Below, piece after piece: positions 16,765 to 26,230 of a DNA stretch of 54,440 nt. The position numbers and the translations under genes were made by a program. The stretch covers positions 1 through 54,440 of the forward strand of contig NZ_FYAS01000020.1 in the NCBI RefSeq assembly GCF_900185715.1, in the 5' to 3' direction. How positions within the stretch are numbered: position 1 is the stretch's first letter; each line of letters starts with the position of its first letter. The stretch comes from Allobosea sp. CS1GBMeth4 (GTDB lineage Bacteria > Pseudomonadota > Alphaproteobacteria > Rhizobiales > Beijerinckiaceae). The notes beneath the pieces are model-generated. The model saw only the letters and a list, made by a program, of their open reading frames with translations, was not told the DNA's origin and did not search any database.

Positions 16765-18087
16765 TCAGCGCAGGCCGCTCGGGCCGACGGCAAGCTTTTC
16801 GCCGATCTGGATGAACTTCAGCGGATTGCGCGCCTCGTCCGCCAGGCGCGTCTCGTAGTGCAGATGCGGCCCGGTCGAGCGCCCGGTCGAGCCGACGCGT
16901 CCGATGACCTGCCCGGCGGCGACGATCTGGCCTTCCTTGACGTCGAAGGCCGAGAGGTGGCCATAGCGCGTGGTGATGCCGTTGCCGTGGTCGAGCTCGA
17001 CCAGGTTGCCGTAGCCGCCCGCGACCTCGGCGCGCAGCACCTTTCCCGCCCCGGCTGCGCGCACCGGCGTGCCGGTCTCGCCACGGAAGTCCATGCCGGC
17101 ATGCATGGCGGTTCCGCCGGTGAACGGATCGGCGCGCGGCCCGAAATTGCTGGTGGTGGTGTCGTCGCCCTCGAGCGGGCGCTGAAACGGCACGATGGCG
17201 GCCAGATCGCGCCAGCGGCCGAAGACGGAGCGCGCCTCGCCCAGCTGCATCAGCGCGTGCTCGAACGTCCCCGGCTTGAGCGCCACGGTCATCGGCACCA
17301 GCGGCCCGCCCATGCCGGGGCGGCCCGGCGGCAGCTTGACCCTGGCGGGATCGAGCCCGATCTCGGCCAGCGCCGCCCTCACCTCCTGCACCCGCCCGAC
17401 AAGCTGACGGCCGAGTGCCGAGAGCTGCTGGCTCTGGCCGTTCTGCACCCGGTCGAGCGATTGGCCGAGCACGGCGATGCGCTGGTCGAGCGACATGGTC
17501 TCGCTCGCCTTGACCGCCGCCGCGACCTGACGGCGCTGCTGCGCCAGCACGGCCGGGTTGACCCGGTCGAGGATGTTCTGACCGTCGGCGAACTGCGTGC
17601 CGCCCGGCGCCTGGGCACCGCCCTGCGGCAGGATCGGCCCGACCGCCTGGCCGGTGAGCGCGCCAAGGAGGGCCTGCCGCGCCTCCAGTTCGATCTGCCG
17701 CGTGATCAGGTCGGCGAGCTGATCGCCCGCCTTGCCGGCCTCGCCGGGCTGCCCCGGCTGAGCCGGCAGGCCGGGCGAATTGCCCGAGGCGACGATGGCG
17801 CTGACGAGGCGGCGCTGCAGCGCCTTGAGCTTCTCGTCATAGCTGCTCTGCAGGATCGCCTGCTCCTGTTGCAGGGCAGCGACGCGGCCCTTCTCCTGGT
17901 AGAGGAAATAGGCGGTCACGCCGAGGCCGACGAACGCCAGCGTCGCGCATGTCCAGGGCAAGATCGCGCCGCGTCCACTGCCGGGCCGCCCGCCGCTGCG
18001 CGGACGACGCGGCTTTTCGCTCTCCGGCTGGAGCGCGGTCGCAGCCGTGGCCTCGTCGGGCCGTCGCTTCAGGCGAACCGGTTGCAC
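16765..18087 (-). CDS. M23-family (LytM) metallopeptidase, membrane-anchored
   Basis: About 440 residues. A basic Pro-rich cytoplasmic N-terminus is followed by one membrane segment (ILPWTCATLAFVGLGVTAYFL), a coiled coil (about 70-100 and again in the middle) and a C-terminal LytM domain. The zinc motifs are HAGMD (about 329-333) and HLH (about 408-410). The layout matches periplasmic cell-wall hydrolases or EnvC-like activators; both zinc motifs look intact, so an active endopeptidase is likely. The GTG at 18087 is preferred over an ATG at 18117 because CAGGAGAG lies just upstream. It may have its own promoter with -10 TATACT at 18165-18160. It converges with the SnoaL-like gene. Confidence 0.88.
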   Translation of the reverse strand: MQPVRLKRRPDEATAATALQPESEKPRRPRSGGRPGSGRGAILPWTCATLAFVGLGVTAYFLYQEKGRVAALQQEQAILQSSYDEKLKALQRRLVSAIVASGNSPGLPAQPGQPGEAGKAGDQLADLITRQIELEARQALLGALTGQAVGPILPQGGAQAPGGTQFADGQNILDRVNPAVLAQQRRQVAAAVKASETMSLDQRIAVLGQSLDRVQNGQSQQLSALGRQLVGRVQEVRAALAEIGLDPARVKLPPGRPGMGGPLVPMTVALKPGTFEHALMQLGEARSVFGRWRDLAAIVPFQRPLEGDDTTTSNFGPRADPFTGGTAMHAGMDFRGETGTPVRAAGAGKVLRAEVAGGYGNLVELDHGNGITTRYGHLSAFDVKEGQIVAAGQVIGRVGSTGRSTGPHLHYETRLADEARNPLKFIQIGEKLAVGPSGLR

Positions 18088-18311
18088 GCTTTCTCTCCTG
18101 ATCCCGGCCGACGGCATCCGCGCACGCCCGGCTCGCCCTCAGCCAAACGACAGATCGCAAGTATAGCGCAAACAACGCTTGGCAGCGATCCACGCCGCGC
18201 TAAGCTGCGGCTCGGCAGTTCCCCTGCGGCACTCGCGGCGATGGGCTGCCTCCACGCCAGAATGCCTACCTCGCCCGAACTTCGTGCAACCTCCCAGCGG
18301 GAGTTGGCGCC

Positions 18312-19097
18312 ATGGCGGCCGATATCGCCGTTCACATGTACAACAGCTCCTATCCGGAGTTCGAAGCCAACTTCAAAAGGAAGATGGCGCATGGCGCGAC
18401 GCTGCCGTTCCGGCAGGTCGGGGCCTATCACAAGTCGACGCCGCGGCAGGTGGTCGATGCGGTCCGATCGGTGGTCGGCAACGATCGCGTCGCGATCATG
18501 CGGATCATGTCGCATGGCAACAGCGGCGTCTTCTATTTCCCGGGCCTGTGGAACTACACCCTGATCGCCCTGGACTATGCCGATCTGCGCAGCGTGTTCA
18601 CCCCGCTGGCGCGTCTGGAGATCCATGGCTGCGGCATCGCCAGCGAGACGGACGTGCTGAAGCCCGGCGCCAATCCGCAAAGCCCGCGCCGCTCCGACGC
18701 CGTACCCGGCACCTTCACCGGCAACAAGAACGGACAAGGGCTGCGCTACCTGCAGCGGGTCGCCTCCTTCTTCAACGTCCCCACCATCGGCGCCGTCAAC
18801 GTCCAGCCGCTCGACACGTGGAGCTATGAGGGCGACACCGTCACCGCCTACCCGTTCAGCGACAAGTTCCATATGGACAGCGAAGGCACACGCATCTGGG
18901 ATTTCGCGGCGCAAGGCCGGGCGGCGGATCAGTTCAAGGCCTACATCATCAGGACCTATGTGAAGACCAGGCAGTTCCGCGACGCGCTGCGCCTGTTCAA
19001 GGACCTCGCCAGGCAATACCCCAACACGGCCGCGGGCGACCTGGCCAAGCGCATGATCACGGTCGACGATGTCGAGCACATGCTCGACAGCTACTGA
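18312..19097 (+). CDS. Putative caspase-fold (DUF4347-like) cysteine protease beside the T6SS locus
   Basis: 261 residues with no signal peptide or membrane helix. I recognise no named family with certainty. His68 in IMRIMSHGNSG and Cys107 in LEIHGCGIAS each follow a hydrophobic strand and are 39 residues apart. This is the layout of the His-Cys dyad in clan CD peptidases (caspases, CHAT) and in DUF4347. Downstream GQGLRYLQRVASFFNVPTIGAVNV resembles the segment after the Cys in DUF4347. The last 50 residues are a TPR-like helical pair (YVKTRQFRDALRLFKDLA). GGGAG precedes the ATG. It converges on clpV, the last T6SS gene, with only 61 bases between stops. Effector, toxin or accessory protease are the candidates; the assignment rests on motif reading. 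Confidence 0.6.
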   Translation: MAADIAVHMYNSSYPEFEANFKRKMAHGATLPFRQVGAYHKSTPRQVVDAVRSVVGNDRVAIMRIMSHGNSGVFYFPGLWNYTLIALDYADLRSVFTPLARLEIHGCGIASETDVLKPGANPQSPRRSDAVPGTFTGNKNGQGLRYLQRVASFFNVPTIGAVNVQPLDTWSYEGDTVTAYPFSDKFHMDSEGTRIWDFAAQGRAADQFKAYIIRTYVKTRQFRDALRLFKDLARQYPNTAAGDLAKRMITVDDVEHMLDSY

Positions 19098-19158
19098 CAC
19101 GGACAGCGCCCGGGTCGCGGCAAGGCTCACGAGGCACGGCTGCTCCGACGAGCCGAAC

Positions 19159-21843
19159 TCAATCGCAGGCGTAGCGGAAGGCGCCGTCCTCCACCGTCAC
19201 CCTCGCCTCGGTCAGCGGCCTCTTCTCCAATTGCAGGTTGAGGATGCTGCGCGACAGGGCCGGCAGCATCGAGTTTGTGATGATGTTGTCGATCATGCGT
19301 CCGCCCGAATCCGGGTCGTTGCACTGCGCGACGATGTGCTCGACCACGGCATCGTCATAGGTGAAGGCGGCGTTGTGGTTCTCGCGCAGGCGCTTGCCGA
19401 TGCGGCCGAGCTGCAGGCGCACGATGCCGCCGAGCATCTCGCCGGAGAGCGGATAGTACGGGATCGTCACCAGGCGCCCGATCAGCGCGGGCGGGAAGAC
19501 CTTGAGCAGCGCCGGCCGCAGCGCGACGGCGAGCTCCTCCGGATCGGGCCGGCTCGCCTCGTCGCCGGCCATGCGCATGATCTCGTCGGTGCCGACATTA
19601 GAGGTCAGGATGATCAGCGTGTTCTTGAAGTCGATGCGCCGGCCGGTGCCGTCCTCCATCTGGCCCTTGTCGAAGACCTGGAAGAACAATTCGTGCACGT
19701 CGGGATGGGCCTTCTCGACCTCGTCGAGCAGCACCACCGAATAGGGCTTGCGGCGCACGGCCTCGGTCAGCCTGCCGCCCTCGCCATAGCCGACATAGCC
19801 GGGAGGCGCGCCCTTCAGCGTCGAGACGGTGTGCGCCTCCTGGAACTCGCTCATGTTGATGGTGATGACGTTCTGCTCGCCGCCATAGAGCGATTCCGCC
19901 AGCGCCAGGGCCGTCTCGGTCTTGCCGACGCCGGAGGGGCCGCAGAGCATGAAGACGCCGATCGGCTTGTTCGGGTTGTCGAGCCTGGCGCGGCTGGTCT
20001 CGATGCGCTTGGCGATCATGCCGATGCCGTGCCCCTGCCCGACGACGCGCCGGTTCAGCGTCTCGGCGAGGTTGAGCACGGTCTCGATCTCGTCCTTGAC
20101 CATGCGGCCGACCGGGATGCCGGTCCAGTCGGAGACGACGGAGGCGACCGATTGATCGTCGACATGGGCGTAGATCATCCGGTTGGCCGGGTCGATCGCG
20201 CCGAGCGTGTCGAATTTCTCGCGCAGGCTGGCGCGCGTCGCCTCGGGATCGGCGGGTGCCTCGGCCGGCGCTTCGCCATCGGCAGAAGCCGCCTCGCTCG
20301 GCGGCGTCTCGCCGAGCTTGCCGCGCAGCAGCGTGATCTCCTCGACGAGCGCGAGCTCGGAGGCCCAGTCGGCCTCGAGCGCCTCCAGCTTCGCCGTCAG
20401 CCCGGCGCTCTCCGCCTCGATCGCGGCGAGGCGCTCGTCGGTCGCGTCGCCGAGATCCTTGTCGGCGGTGAGCGCCGCCTTCTCCTTCTCCAGCGCGGCG
20501 ATGGCGACGCGCGCATCCTCGATCGCCGCCGGCGTCGCCGTCTGGCTGATCGCGACGCGGGCGCAGGCGGTGTCGAGCAGGCTCACCGCCTTGTCGGGCA
20601 GCTGCCGCGCCGGAATGTAGCGATGCGAGAGCTGCACGGCGGCGACGATGGCGGCGTCCGAGATGCGGACCTTGTGGTGCGTCTCCATCGGCCCGATCAG
20701 CCCGCGCAGCATGGTGCAGCAGCGGACCACGTCCGGCTCGTCGATCTGGACCGGCTGGAAGCGCCGGGTCAGCGCCGGGTCCTTCTCGAAATACTGCCGG
20801 TATTCGGACCAGGTGGTCGCGGCGATGGTGCGCAGCGTGCCGCGGGCCAGAGCGGGCTTCAGCAGATTGGCAGCGTCGCCGGTGCCGGCTTGGCCGCCGG
20901 CGCCGATCAGGGTATGCGCTTCGTCGATGAACAGGATCACCGGCGTCGGCGAGGACTGGACCTCGTCGATCACCGAGCGCAGGCGCTGCTCGAACTCGCC
21001 CTTCATGGAGGCTCCGGCCTGCATCAGGCCGATGTCGAGCGCGCAGACCTTGACCCCGCGCAGCGGCGGCGGCACGTCGCCGGCGACGACGCGCTGAGCG
21101 AAGCCTTCGGCCACCGCCGTCTTGCCGACGCCGGCCTCGCCGGTGAGGATCGGGTTGTTCTGGCGCCGGCGCATCAGCACGTCGATGACCTGGCGGATCT
21201 CGTCGTCGCGGCCGAGGATCGGGTCCATCGTGCCCGAGCGGGCCTTCTCGGTGAGGTCCTGCGAGAAGCGGTCGAGCGCGGTGGTGCCCTTCGCCCCTTC
21301 CGCCTGCTCGGCGCCGGGCGTGCCGGCAGCCCGCAGGCCCGAGCCGTCCATCGGCCGCAGATTCTCCTCCTCGGAATCCTTCCAGATCTTCGCGTAGCCG
21401 GCGGCGATCTCCTCGACCGGGATCTTGCCGAACTCCCTGGAGATCGCGAGCAGTGCGCGCTTCAGCTCGAGCGATTTCAGCGCCGCCACCAGGACATGGC
21501 CGGTCCTGATCTGGGTCTCGCCGAAGAACAGGGTGGCGTAGTGCCAGCCGCGATCGAGCAGGTCGACGACGTTGTTGGCGACGCCGGGCATCTCGGTCTC
21601 GTTCTTGCGGAAGCCCTCGATGACGCCGCCGATATCGCTGGCGAGCCGGGCCATGTCGAGGCCGTAATGCTGCGCCGTCAGCCCGATATCGGTCGAGCGC
21701 CGCTGCAGGATCTGGGCGAGCCAGTGCGCCAGCTCGACATTGCGGTTGCCGGCGCCCTTGGCCTGGCGCAGGGCCTGGATGAAGGCTTCATAGCCGACGC
21801 GGTTGAGCTTGCCGGTGACGGCTTCGAGACTGATGTCGGCCAT
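19159..21843 (-). CDS. clpV: Type VI secretion ATPase TssH (ClpV)
   Basis: 894 residues, a Hsp100/Clp ATPase. Residues 1 to about 150 are the Clp-N region that recognises the contracted sheath. The first AAA+ domain has GEAGVGKT at 235-242 and [10 protein letters not shown] short coiled-coil middle region ([15 protein letters not shown]) follows. The second AAA+ domain has GPSGVGKTE and [14 protein letters not shown]. ClpV disassembles the contracted TssB-TssC sheath for reuse. AGGAGG lies 5 bases before the ATG. It is the last gene of the leftward T6SS operon, nine bases after tssG. The spacing of family landmarks looks complete. Confidence 0.95.
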   Translation of the reverse strand: MADISLEAVTGKLNRVGYEAFIQALRQAKGAGNRNVELAHWLAQILQRRSTDIGLTAQHYGLDMARLASDIGGVIEGFRKNETEMPGVANNVVDLLDRGWHYATLFFGETQIRTGHVLVAALKSLELKRALLAISREFGKIPVEEIAAGYAKIWKDSEEENLRPMDGSGLRAAGTPGAEQAEGAKGTTALDRFSQDLTEKARSGTMDPILGRDDEIRQVIDVLMRRRQNNPILTGEAGVGKTAVAEGFAQRVVAGDVPPPLRGVKVCALDIGLMQAGASMKGEFEQRLRSVIDEVQSSPTPVILFIDEAHTLIGAGGQAGTGDAANLLKPALARGTLRTIAATTWSEYRQYFEKDPALTRRFQPVQIDEPDVVRCCTMLRGLIGPMETHHKVRISDAAIVAAVQLSHRYIPARQLPDKAVSLLDTACARVAISQTATPAAIEDARVAIAALEKEKAALTADKDLGDATDERLAAIEAESAGLTAKLEALEADWASELALVEEITLLRGKLGETPPSEAASADGEAPAEAPADPEATRASLREKFDTLGAIDPANRMIYAHVDDQSVASVVSDWTGIPVGRMVKDEIETVLNLAETLNRRVVGQGHGIGMIAKRIETSRARLDNPNKPIGVFMLCGPSGVGKTETALALAESLYGGEQNVITINMSEFQEAHTVSTLKGAPPGYVGYGEGGRLTEAVRRKPYSVVLLDEVEKAHPDVHELFFQVFDKGQMEDGTGRRIDFKNTLIILTSNVGTDEIMRMAGDEASRPDPEELAVALRPALLKVFPPALIGRLVTIPYYPLSGEMLGGIVRLQLGRIGKRLRENHNAAFTYDDAVVEHIVAQCNDPDSGGRMIDNIITNSMLPALSRSILNLQLEKRPLTEARVTVEDGAFRYACD

Positions 21844-21852
21844 GGCTGCCTC

Positions 21853-22941
21853 CTATCGCTTCTTCTGTGTCTGCCGGCTGCGCTTCAGCCGCATGCGTTC
21901 GGCGGGATGGAAGCGGGCGTCGCGACGCAGCGTGCCGTCCGGCACGTCCCAGTTCGGCGACAGCCAGCCCGACCAGCCGAGCGCGCCGGAACGGCCGAGC
22001 TGCATCGGCCGGACCTTGCCGACGGGCAGGGCGAGCTCGACATCCCATTCGAACTGCTCGCCGAGATAGAAGAACACGGCGTCGGCCAAAGGCTCGCAGC
22101 GGTCGCCGTTCGGCAGGAAGCGGTTGAACTGCTCGAGGTCGCGCGCGACGAGCTTGACCCTGAACTTGTCCTCGACGCTGTAGACGCTGGCCCCGAGCAA
22201 GGCGTTGCCGCCGAGGCTGCACTGGCCGCGGCCGAGCCTGGTCCGGTCCTCCGGGTCGAAGACCAGCCGCATGCCGACGAACTGCTCGACCTCGACCTCG
22301 ATGTCGAAGAGGCCGGCGAGCAGGCTGCGCAGCCGCGAGGCGGATTTGGCCTGGGCGCCGGCGAGCCCGGCATGGGCGAGCTTCTCCGGATCGGGGATGC
22401 TGTCGCGGTTCTGGTACGGCCTGGAGCCCAGCCCGGCCATGCTGCCGACATAGGCGATGAAGCGGTCCCTGTCCGGCCGGTCGTGCTGCGCCACCGGCCG
22501 CGCATCGGCCCAGGCCCGGAAGAAGAGCTGGAGGAAGCGGTTGTTGAAGATGTCGAGGAAGCGCGGGAAGGCGTCGTCGCGCAGCAACTGCCAGTGATAG
22601 GTCTCCTCGGTCGTCGCCAGCGGCAAGGCGCCCTGCGGGCCGAGCAGGCCAAGGAACTTGACGAAGAGACGCAGGCGCCCCTGCGCGTCGCGATCCGCCT
22701 CGGCGATGGTCGAGGCGGGAAAGTCCATATAGGCCTGCTCGCCGAGCGCGACATATTCGTCGCGCCGGGCGGCGACGTCGCCGATGCGCTCGCGCTCCGG
22801 AAAGCTGCGCTCGATCCGCCGCAGCACCGCATAGAAGTCATGGCGCCAGGGCTCGGCCCGCAGCGCCTCGACGAAGGGCGGCTCGACGCGCAGATCGTCC
22901 AGCGCGGCGGGCGGCGGCAGGGATGGCGCGGTCTCGCTCAC
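21853..22941 (-). CDS. tssG: Type VI secretion baseplate subunit TssG
   Basis: 362 residues. The N-terminal PWRHDFYAVLRRIERSFP, the segment LGLLGPQGALPL and the C-terminal WDVPDGTLRRD are characteristic of TssG (VasB/ImpH). TssG joins TssF, TssE and TssK to form the baseplate wedge around the VgrG hub. The start is a GTG overlapping the tssF stop by four bases (GTGA), so TssF and TssG are translationally coupled, as suits a 2:1 complex. The tail is strongly basic. Confidence 0.93.
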   Translation of the reverse strand: MSETAPSLPPPAALDDLRVEPPFVEALRAEPWRHDFYAVLRRIERSFPERERIGDVAARRDEYVALGEQAYMDFPASTIAEADRDAQGRLRLFVKFLGLLGPQGALPLATTEETYHWQLLRDDAFPRFLDIFNNRFLQLFFRAWADARPVAQHDRPDRDRFIAYVGSMAGLGSRPYQNRDSIPDPEKLAHAGLAGAQAKSASRLRSLLAGLFDIEVEVEQFVGMRLVFDPEDRTRLGRGQCSLGGNALLGASVYSVEDKFRVKLVARDLEQFNRFLPNGDRCEPLADAVFFYLGEQFEWDVELALPVGKVRPMQLGRSGALGWSGWLSPNWDVPDGTLRRDARFHPAERMRLKRSRQTQKKR

Positions 22942-24899
22942 AGGATGCGCCTCGTGCCGGCGCGCGGCGGAAAGCGCATCACCTCGCCGCGCTCGACGGT
23001 GCGGATCACCGTCTGGGTGAAATGGTTCATCGCCGCGTATTCGGCGAAGAAGCGATCGAGCACGGCGCCGAGCAGGAAGACGCCGCTGCCCTCGAACGCC
23101 TTCTCGTCGAGCAGAACGGTGATCTCCAGCCCGCGGGCCGCACCCGTTCCGGCCCGTTGCGGGAAGCGCCGGACGACGGGGCGGCTGTCGACGCTCTTGA
23201 TGCCGCGGATGCGCCGCTCGGTGGCGCTGTCGGCGAGATCGGCGAAAAGCGAGAGCATTTCGCGCAGGGCCTCGGCATTCTCGCCGGCGCCACGCTGGAC
23301 CAGGCCGAGATGGTTGAGGCTGAGCATGTTGATCAGCCGCCAGGTGACCACGCCGGTGCTCGCCGTCTCGGAGCGGAGCCTGAGCTGCGATACGATCGGC
23401 TCGCGCGGCGGCGTCGGCCCGGAGAGGCAGGCCACGTCGAGCACGACATTGTCGATCAGGCGGAAATCAGCGCCGCCGACGCCGGTCGGCAGATGCTCGG
23501 TGAGGTGCCGGTTGGAGCAGAGCGCGCGAACGCTCAGCTCCGCCACCGAGGCGGCATCGGCGACCGTCGCCGGCTCGTAGAGCGAGATGAACATCTCGGT
23601 GCCGGTATAGTCGGAGGCCCGCCCCTCGCGCCGTTCCGAGGCGGAGCGCCGCCGCGGCAGGCGTCGCTGCGTGTAGAGCAGGCCATGCGTCGGCGACGCA
23701 CCCTCGGGCGACGAATAGAGCGGATGGACCGGCTGCTTGTCGCGCCCGCCGGTATAGTGGGCGTAGACCTCCAGGATCGAGTGCGGCTCGTAGTCGAGCA
23801 TGCGGCTGCGATCCGGCACGACATGGTATTCGTGCTCGTTCCGGCGGACCGGGATGCGGTCGGTGGTCTTCTCGAACAGATTGACCGCGGGGGCGGCGTA
23901 GAGCGCGAACATCTCGGGACGGACGGCCGCCGGCAGGCGCGCGTTCAGCTCGTCGAAGACGAAGACGATGTCGACCGTCTTGGCCTTGAGCCGCGACATC
24001 ACCCTGTCGAGGCCGGCCAGCCTGAAGCCGAGGAACTTGCGCGGGAACCAGAACTGCTCGCGCAGCAGATCGAAGCCGCGGAAGATCCGGGTGTCGGCCG
24101 GCAGGAGGGCATCCTCCTCGGCGAAGCCGATCTGCTCCAGCGGGCAATCCGCGCCCGACAGCACGACGGGATCGCCGAACTCGTCGAGATAGCGGAAATG
24201 GACGCCGAGGCAGTCGCCGAAGATCTGCTCGTAGAGCGCGATCGCATCCGCCTCGGCGCCGAGCAGATGCACGGTGAGCTCGCGCGTCCTGCAGCCGGCA
24301 AACCAACTCGTCGGCAGCTTCTTCGCCTGCTCCGGCGACGGCTCCTCTGCCGGGTCGCTGGCGACGCGATGCGTCAGCGACAGGCGCAGCCCGGACAGCA
24401 CCCGCCCGTCGACAGGAAGCCCCAGCGCCTGCAGGGACCCCGGCGTGGCGATATATTCGGCCGCGGCGACGTCGAACGGCCAGAGCGTCACGGCCGAGCC
24501 CAGCCGATAGCGGCAGGCGACACGGCGGTCGCGCTCGACATAGGTCGCGTCGAGATAGGAGCCGCGCGGCACCTCGACGCCGTCGCGCAGGGCCGGGTCG
24601 CCGTAAGGCGGCGTGATCCCGGCGAGCAGCGCCGACGGCGTCGGCGCCAGATAGTTCGGGATGAGCTGCTCGAGCAGGTTGTTGGTGAACTCGGGAAACT
24701 CGTGCTTCAGCTTGAGCTGGACGCGCGCGGCGAGGAAGGCCGCGCCTTCGAGAAGCCCCGCGACCATGGGATCCATGCGCTCGCCGACGAGCCCGCCGAG
24801 GCGCTCGGCGATCCCCGGATATTCCTCCGCGAACTCCTTCGTGTGCTCGGTGAAGAGCCGGAGTTCGCGATTGTAGAAGTCGAGGAATTCCTGGTTCAT
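22938..24899 (-). CDS. tssF: Type VI secretion baseplate subunit TssF
   Basis: 653 residues, close to the usual TssF (VasA/ImpG) size. It begins with FLDFYNRELRLFTEHTKEFA and contains FPEFTNNLLEQLIPNYLAP, PSALLAGITPPYGD and SYTG-like strands, all typical of the family. It forms the bulk of the baseplate wedge with TssG. It starts 6 bases after tssE. The order tssE-tssF-tssG-clpV is the classical T6SS sub-cluster. Confidence 0.94.
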   Translation of the reverse strand: MNQEFLDFYNRELRLFTEHTKEFAEEYPGIAERLGGLVGERMDPMVAGLLEGAAFLAARVQLKLKHEFPEFTNNLLEQLIPNYLAPTPSALLAGITPPYGDPALRDGVEVPRGSYLDATYVERDRRVACRYRLGSAVTLWPFDVAAAEYIATPGSLQALGLPVDGRVLSGLRLSLTHRVASDPAEEPSPEQAKKLPTSWFAGCRTRELTVHLLGAEADAIALYEQIFGDCLGVHFRYLDEFGDPVVLSGADCPLEQIGFAEEDALLPADTRIFRGFDLLREQFWFPRKFLGFRLAGLDRVMSRLKAKTVDIVFVFDELNARLPAAVRPEMFALYAAPAVNLFEKTTDRIPVRRNEHEYHVVPDRSRMLDYEPHSILEVYAHYTGGRDKQPVHPLYSSPEGASPTHGLLYTQRRLPRRRSASERREGRASDYTGTEMFISLYEPATVADAASVAELSVRALCSNRHLTEHLPTGVGGADFRLIDNVVLDVACLSGPTPPREPIVSQLRLRSETASTGVVTWRLINMLSLNHLGLVQRGAGENAEALREMLSLFADLADSATERRIRGIKSVDSRPVVRRFPQRAGTGAARGLEITVLLDEKAFEGSGVFLLGAVLDRFFAEYAAMNHFTQTVIRTVERGEVMRFPPRAGTRRIL

Positions 24900-24905
24900 G
24901 AAACC

Positions 24906-25454
24906 CTATCGATTCTTGATCGCGATCTTGCCGGTATCGAGCTCGACATCGGCGACGAACTGCACGGGAATATTGAGCGGCTCGCAGTTCAGGTCGGCCC
25001 GAACGAGGAAGCGGATCTTCAGTTCGGCCCTGTCCAGGCTCTCGTCGCGCTCGACCACCACCGATTGCTTGAGCAGGCGCGGCTCGTAGGCGAGCAGGAC
25101 CTGCGCCAGCTCGTCCTTGATCGAGCCGACGCGATGCTCGTCGATCGACTTGTTCTGGATGTCCGGAAAGCCGTGATTGAGCACGGAGTGGCGAACGTGC
25201 TCGAAGCGCGACAGATCGGTCGACGAGCCGAAGTTGATGGTGTTGACCAGGGCCTCGAGGTCGATGGCGATTTCCTGGCGCAGCTTGCTCTCGGTGATGG
25301 CGGAACGGGAGGCCGCCCGCCGCCCGGCGATGACGCGCTCGCCGCCGGCATCGCGCAGATCCAGATGGGCCCTGGCGTCCTTGCTGCGGTGCGCCTCGCG
25401 GAAGGCGAACATCAGCGGCGGACGCAAGCGGTTCTTGACCTTGGGATCGATCAT
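24906..25454 (-). CDS. tssE: Type VI secretion baseplate subunit TssE (gp25-like)
   Basis: 182 residues. The central part, EIAIDLEALVNTINF then SVLNHGFPDI and LLAYEPRLLKQSVVV, is the gp25/lysozyme-like fold of TssE, and the C-terminal strand VQFVADVELDTGKI is conserved. It links the baseplate to the first sheath ring and is structurally the phage T4 gp25 equivalent. The N-terminal extension contains a short charged region absent in some homologues. A gap of 135 bases with a hairpin separates it from hcp upstream. Confidence 0.9.
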   Translation of the reverse strand: MIDPKVKNRLRPPLMFAFREAHRSKDARAHLDLRDAGGERVIAGRRAASRSAITESKLRQEIAIDLEALVNTINFGSSTDLSRFEHVRHSVLNHGFPDIQNKSIDEHRVGSIKDELAQVLLAYEPRLLKQSVVVERDESLDRAELKIRFLVRADLNCEPLNIPVQFVADVELDTGKIAIKNR

Positions 25455-25547
25455 GCGCGTTTCCCGAACCGGCCTTGTCCAAAGCGATGGACTCCCTGCG
25501 ATCGCTGCCGCGACCGCGCGGGAGTCCGTGCCGACCGAACCGGGCCC

Positions 25548-25575
25548 GGCGCCGCTGGACCTTGCCCGCGGCGCC
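25548..25575 (-). promoter_or_regulatory. Hairpin between hcp and tssE
   Basis: GGCGCCGC (25548-25555) pairs exactly with GCGGCGCC (25568-25575) around a 12-base loop, 15 bases past the hcp stop. No U-tract follows, so it is not a standard terminator. It could stabilise the hcp message or lower read-through into the baseplate genes, since Hcp is needed in far larger amounts. Confidence 0.4.
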
Positions 25576-25589
25576 GGAGCCGGAGCAGA

Positions 25590-26075
25590 TCAGAAGGTCT
25601 TGTTCTCCTTCAGATCCCAGGAGCCGGTGACGGCCGAATCCAGCGTCCCGTCCTGCTTCTGAGGCTTGTACTCGAACTTGATCTTGGCGAAGTTCAGCGA
25701 GAACTGGTCGGTCGGAACCGGGTTGCCGCCGGTCGAGTCGCCCGACTGGTAGCTCGACACCAGCAGGTCCTCCATCGTGACCTTGTAGAACTCCTGCTGG
25801 TCCTTGCCCTGCTTGCGCACCCACAGGACGGCCTTCTTGATGTGCTCGCCGGTGGAGCATTTCAGCATCAAGGTCGCCGAGGCCTTATTGACGTTGGCCG
25901 TGCAGTGCAGGTCCTGGAAGCTCGCCTTGCCGGCGCCGCCGCCCGAGCCGGACGCATGCGAGCCGGAGTTGCTGACGCCCCAGGAGAAGGACTCGATCTC
26001 GATCGTGCCCTTGTGCTTGTGGTCGTTGCTTTCGCCCTTGATCCCGTCGATCTCGAGCAGGAAGTCGCTAGCCAT
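25590..26075 (-). CDS. hcp: Type VI secretion tube protein Hcp (TssD)
   Basis: 161 residues. DFLLEIDGIKGESNDHKHKGTIEIESFSWG is the hallmark Hcp1 N-terminus, and KIKFEYKPQKQDGTLDSAVTGSWDLKENK the C-terminal strand region. A Gly/Ser-rich loop (SGSHASGSGGGAG) is the variable segment. Hcp hexamers stack into the inner tube and can carry small effectors in their lumen. There is no C-terminal effector extension. GGAG lies 6 bases ahead of the ATG. The 155-base gap upstream could hold a separate promoter, but no clear -35/-10 pair was found. Confidence 0.96.
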   Translation of the reverse strand: MASDFLLEIDGIKGESNDHKHKGTIEIESFSWGVSNSGSHASGSGGGAGKASFQDLHCTANVNKASATLMLKCSTGEHIKKAVLWVRKQGKDQQEFYKVTMEDLLVSSYQSGDSTGGNPVPTDQFSLNFAKIKFEYKPQKQDGTLDSAVTGSWDLKENKTF

Positions 26076-26230
26076 AGCGCTCTCCGATGGTTTGAATGGT
26101 GAAGGGGGAATTTAGGCATAGAACTCGCGTCGCCTGGAGAGCACCCCATGCGTCGCCACTCTCCCGGCGCGGTCGGCGCAGGGCTAACTATCGTCCTGGA
26201 TGCTCTGCGCGCGGGAGGCGCGCTCCGAGC

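Noticed and set aside
19069..23580. A 1503-codon open frame on the + strand across clpV, tssG and part of tssF
   Set aside because: It is an antisense shadow of GC-rich coding sequence; the composition is Arg/Asp/Gly/His-rich with no domain, and the opposite strand holds complete T6SS genes.
22923..26102. A 1059-codon + strand frame over tssF, tssE and hcp
   Set aside because: Same antisense artefact; the minus strand genes have ribosome binding sites and family motifs.
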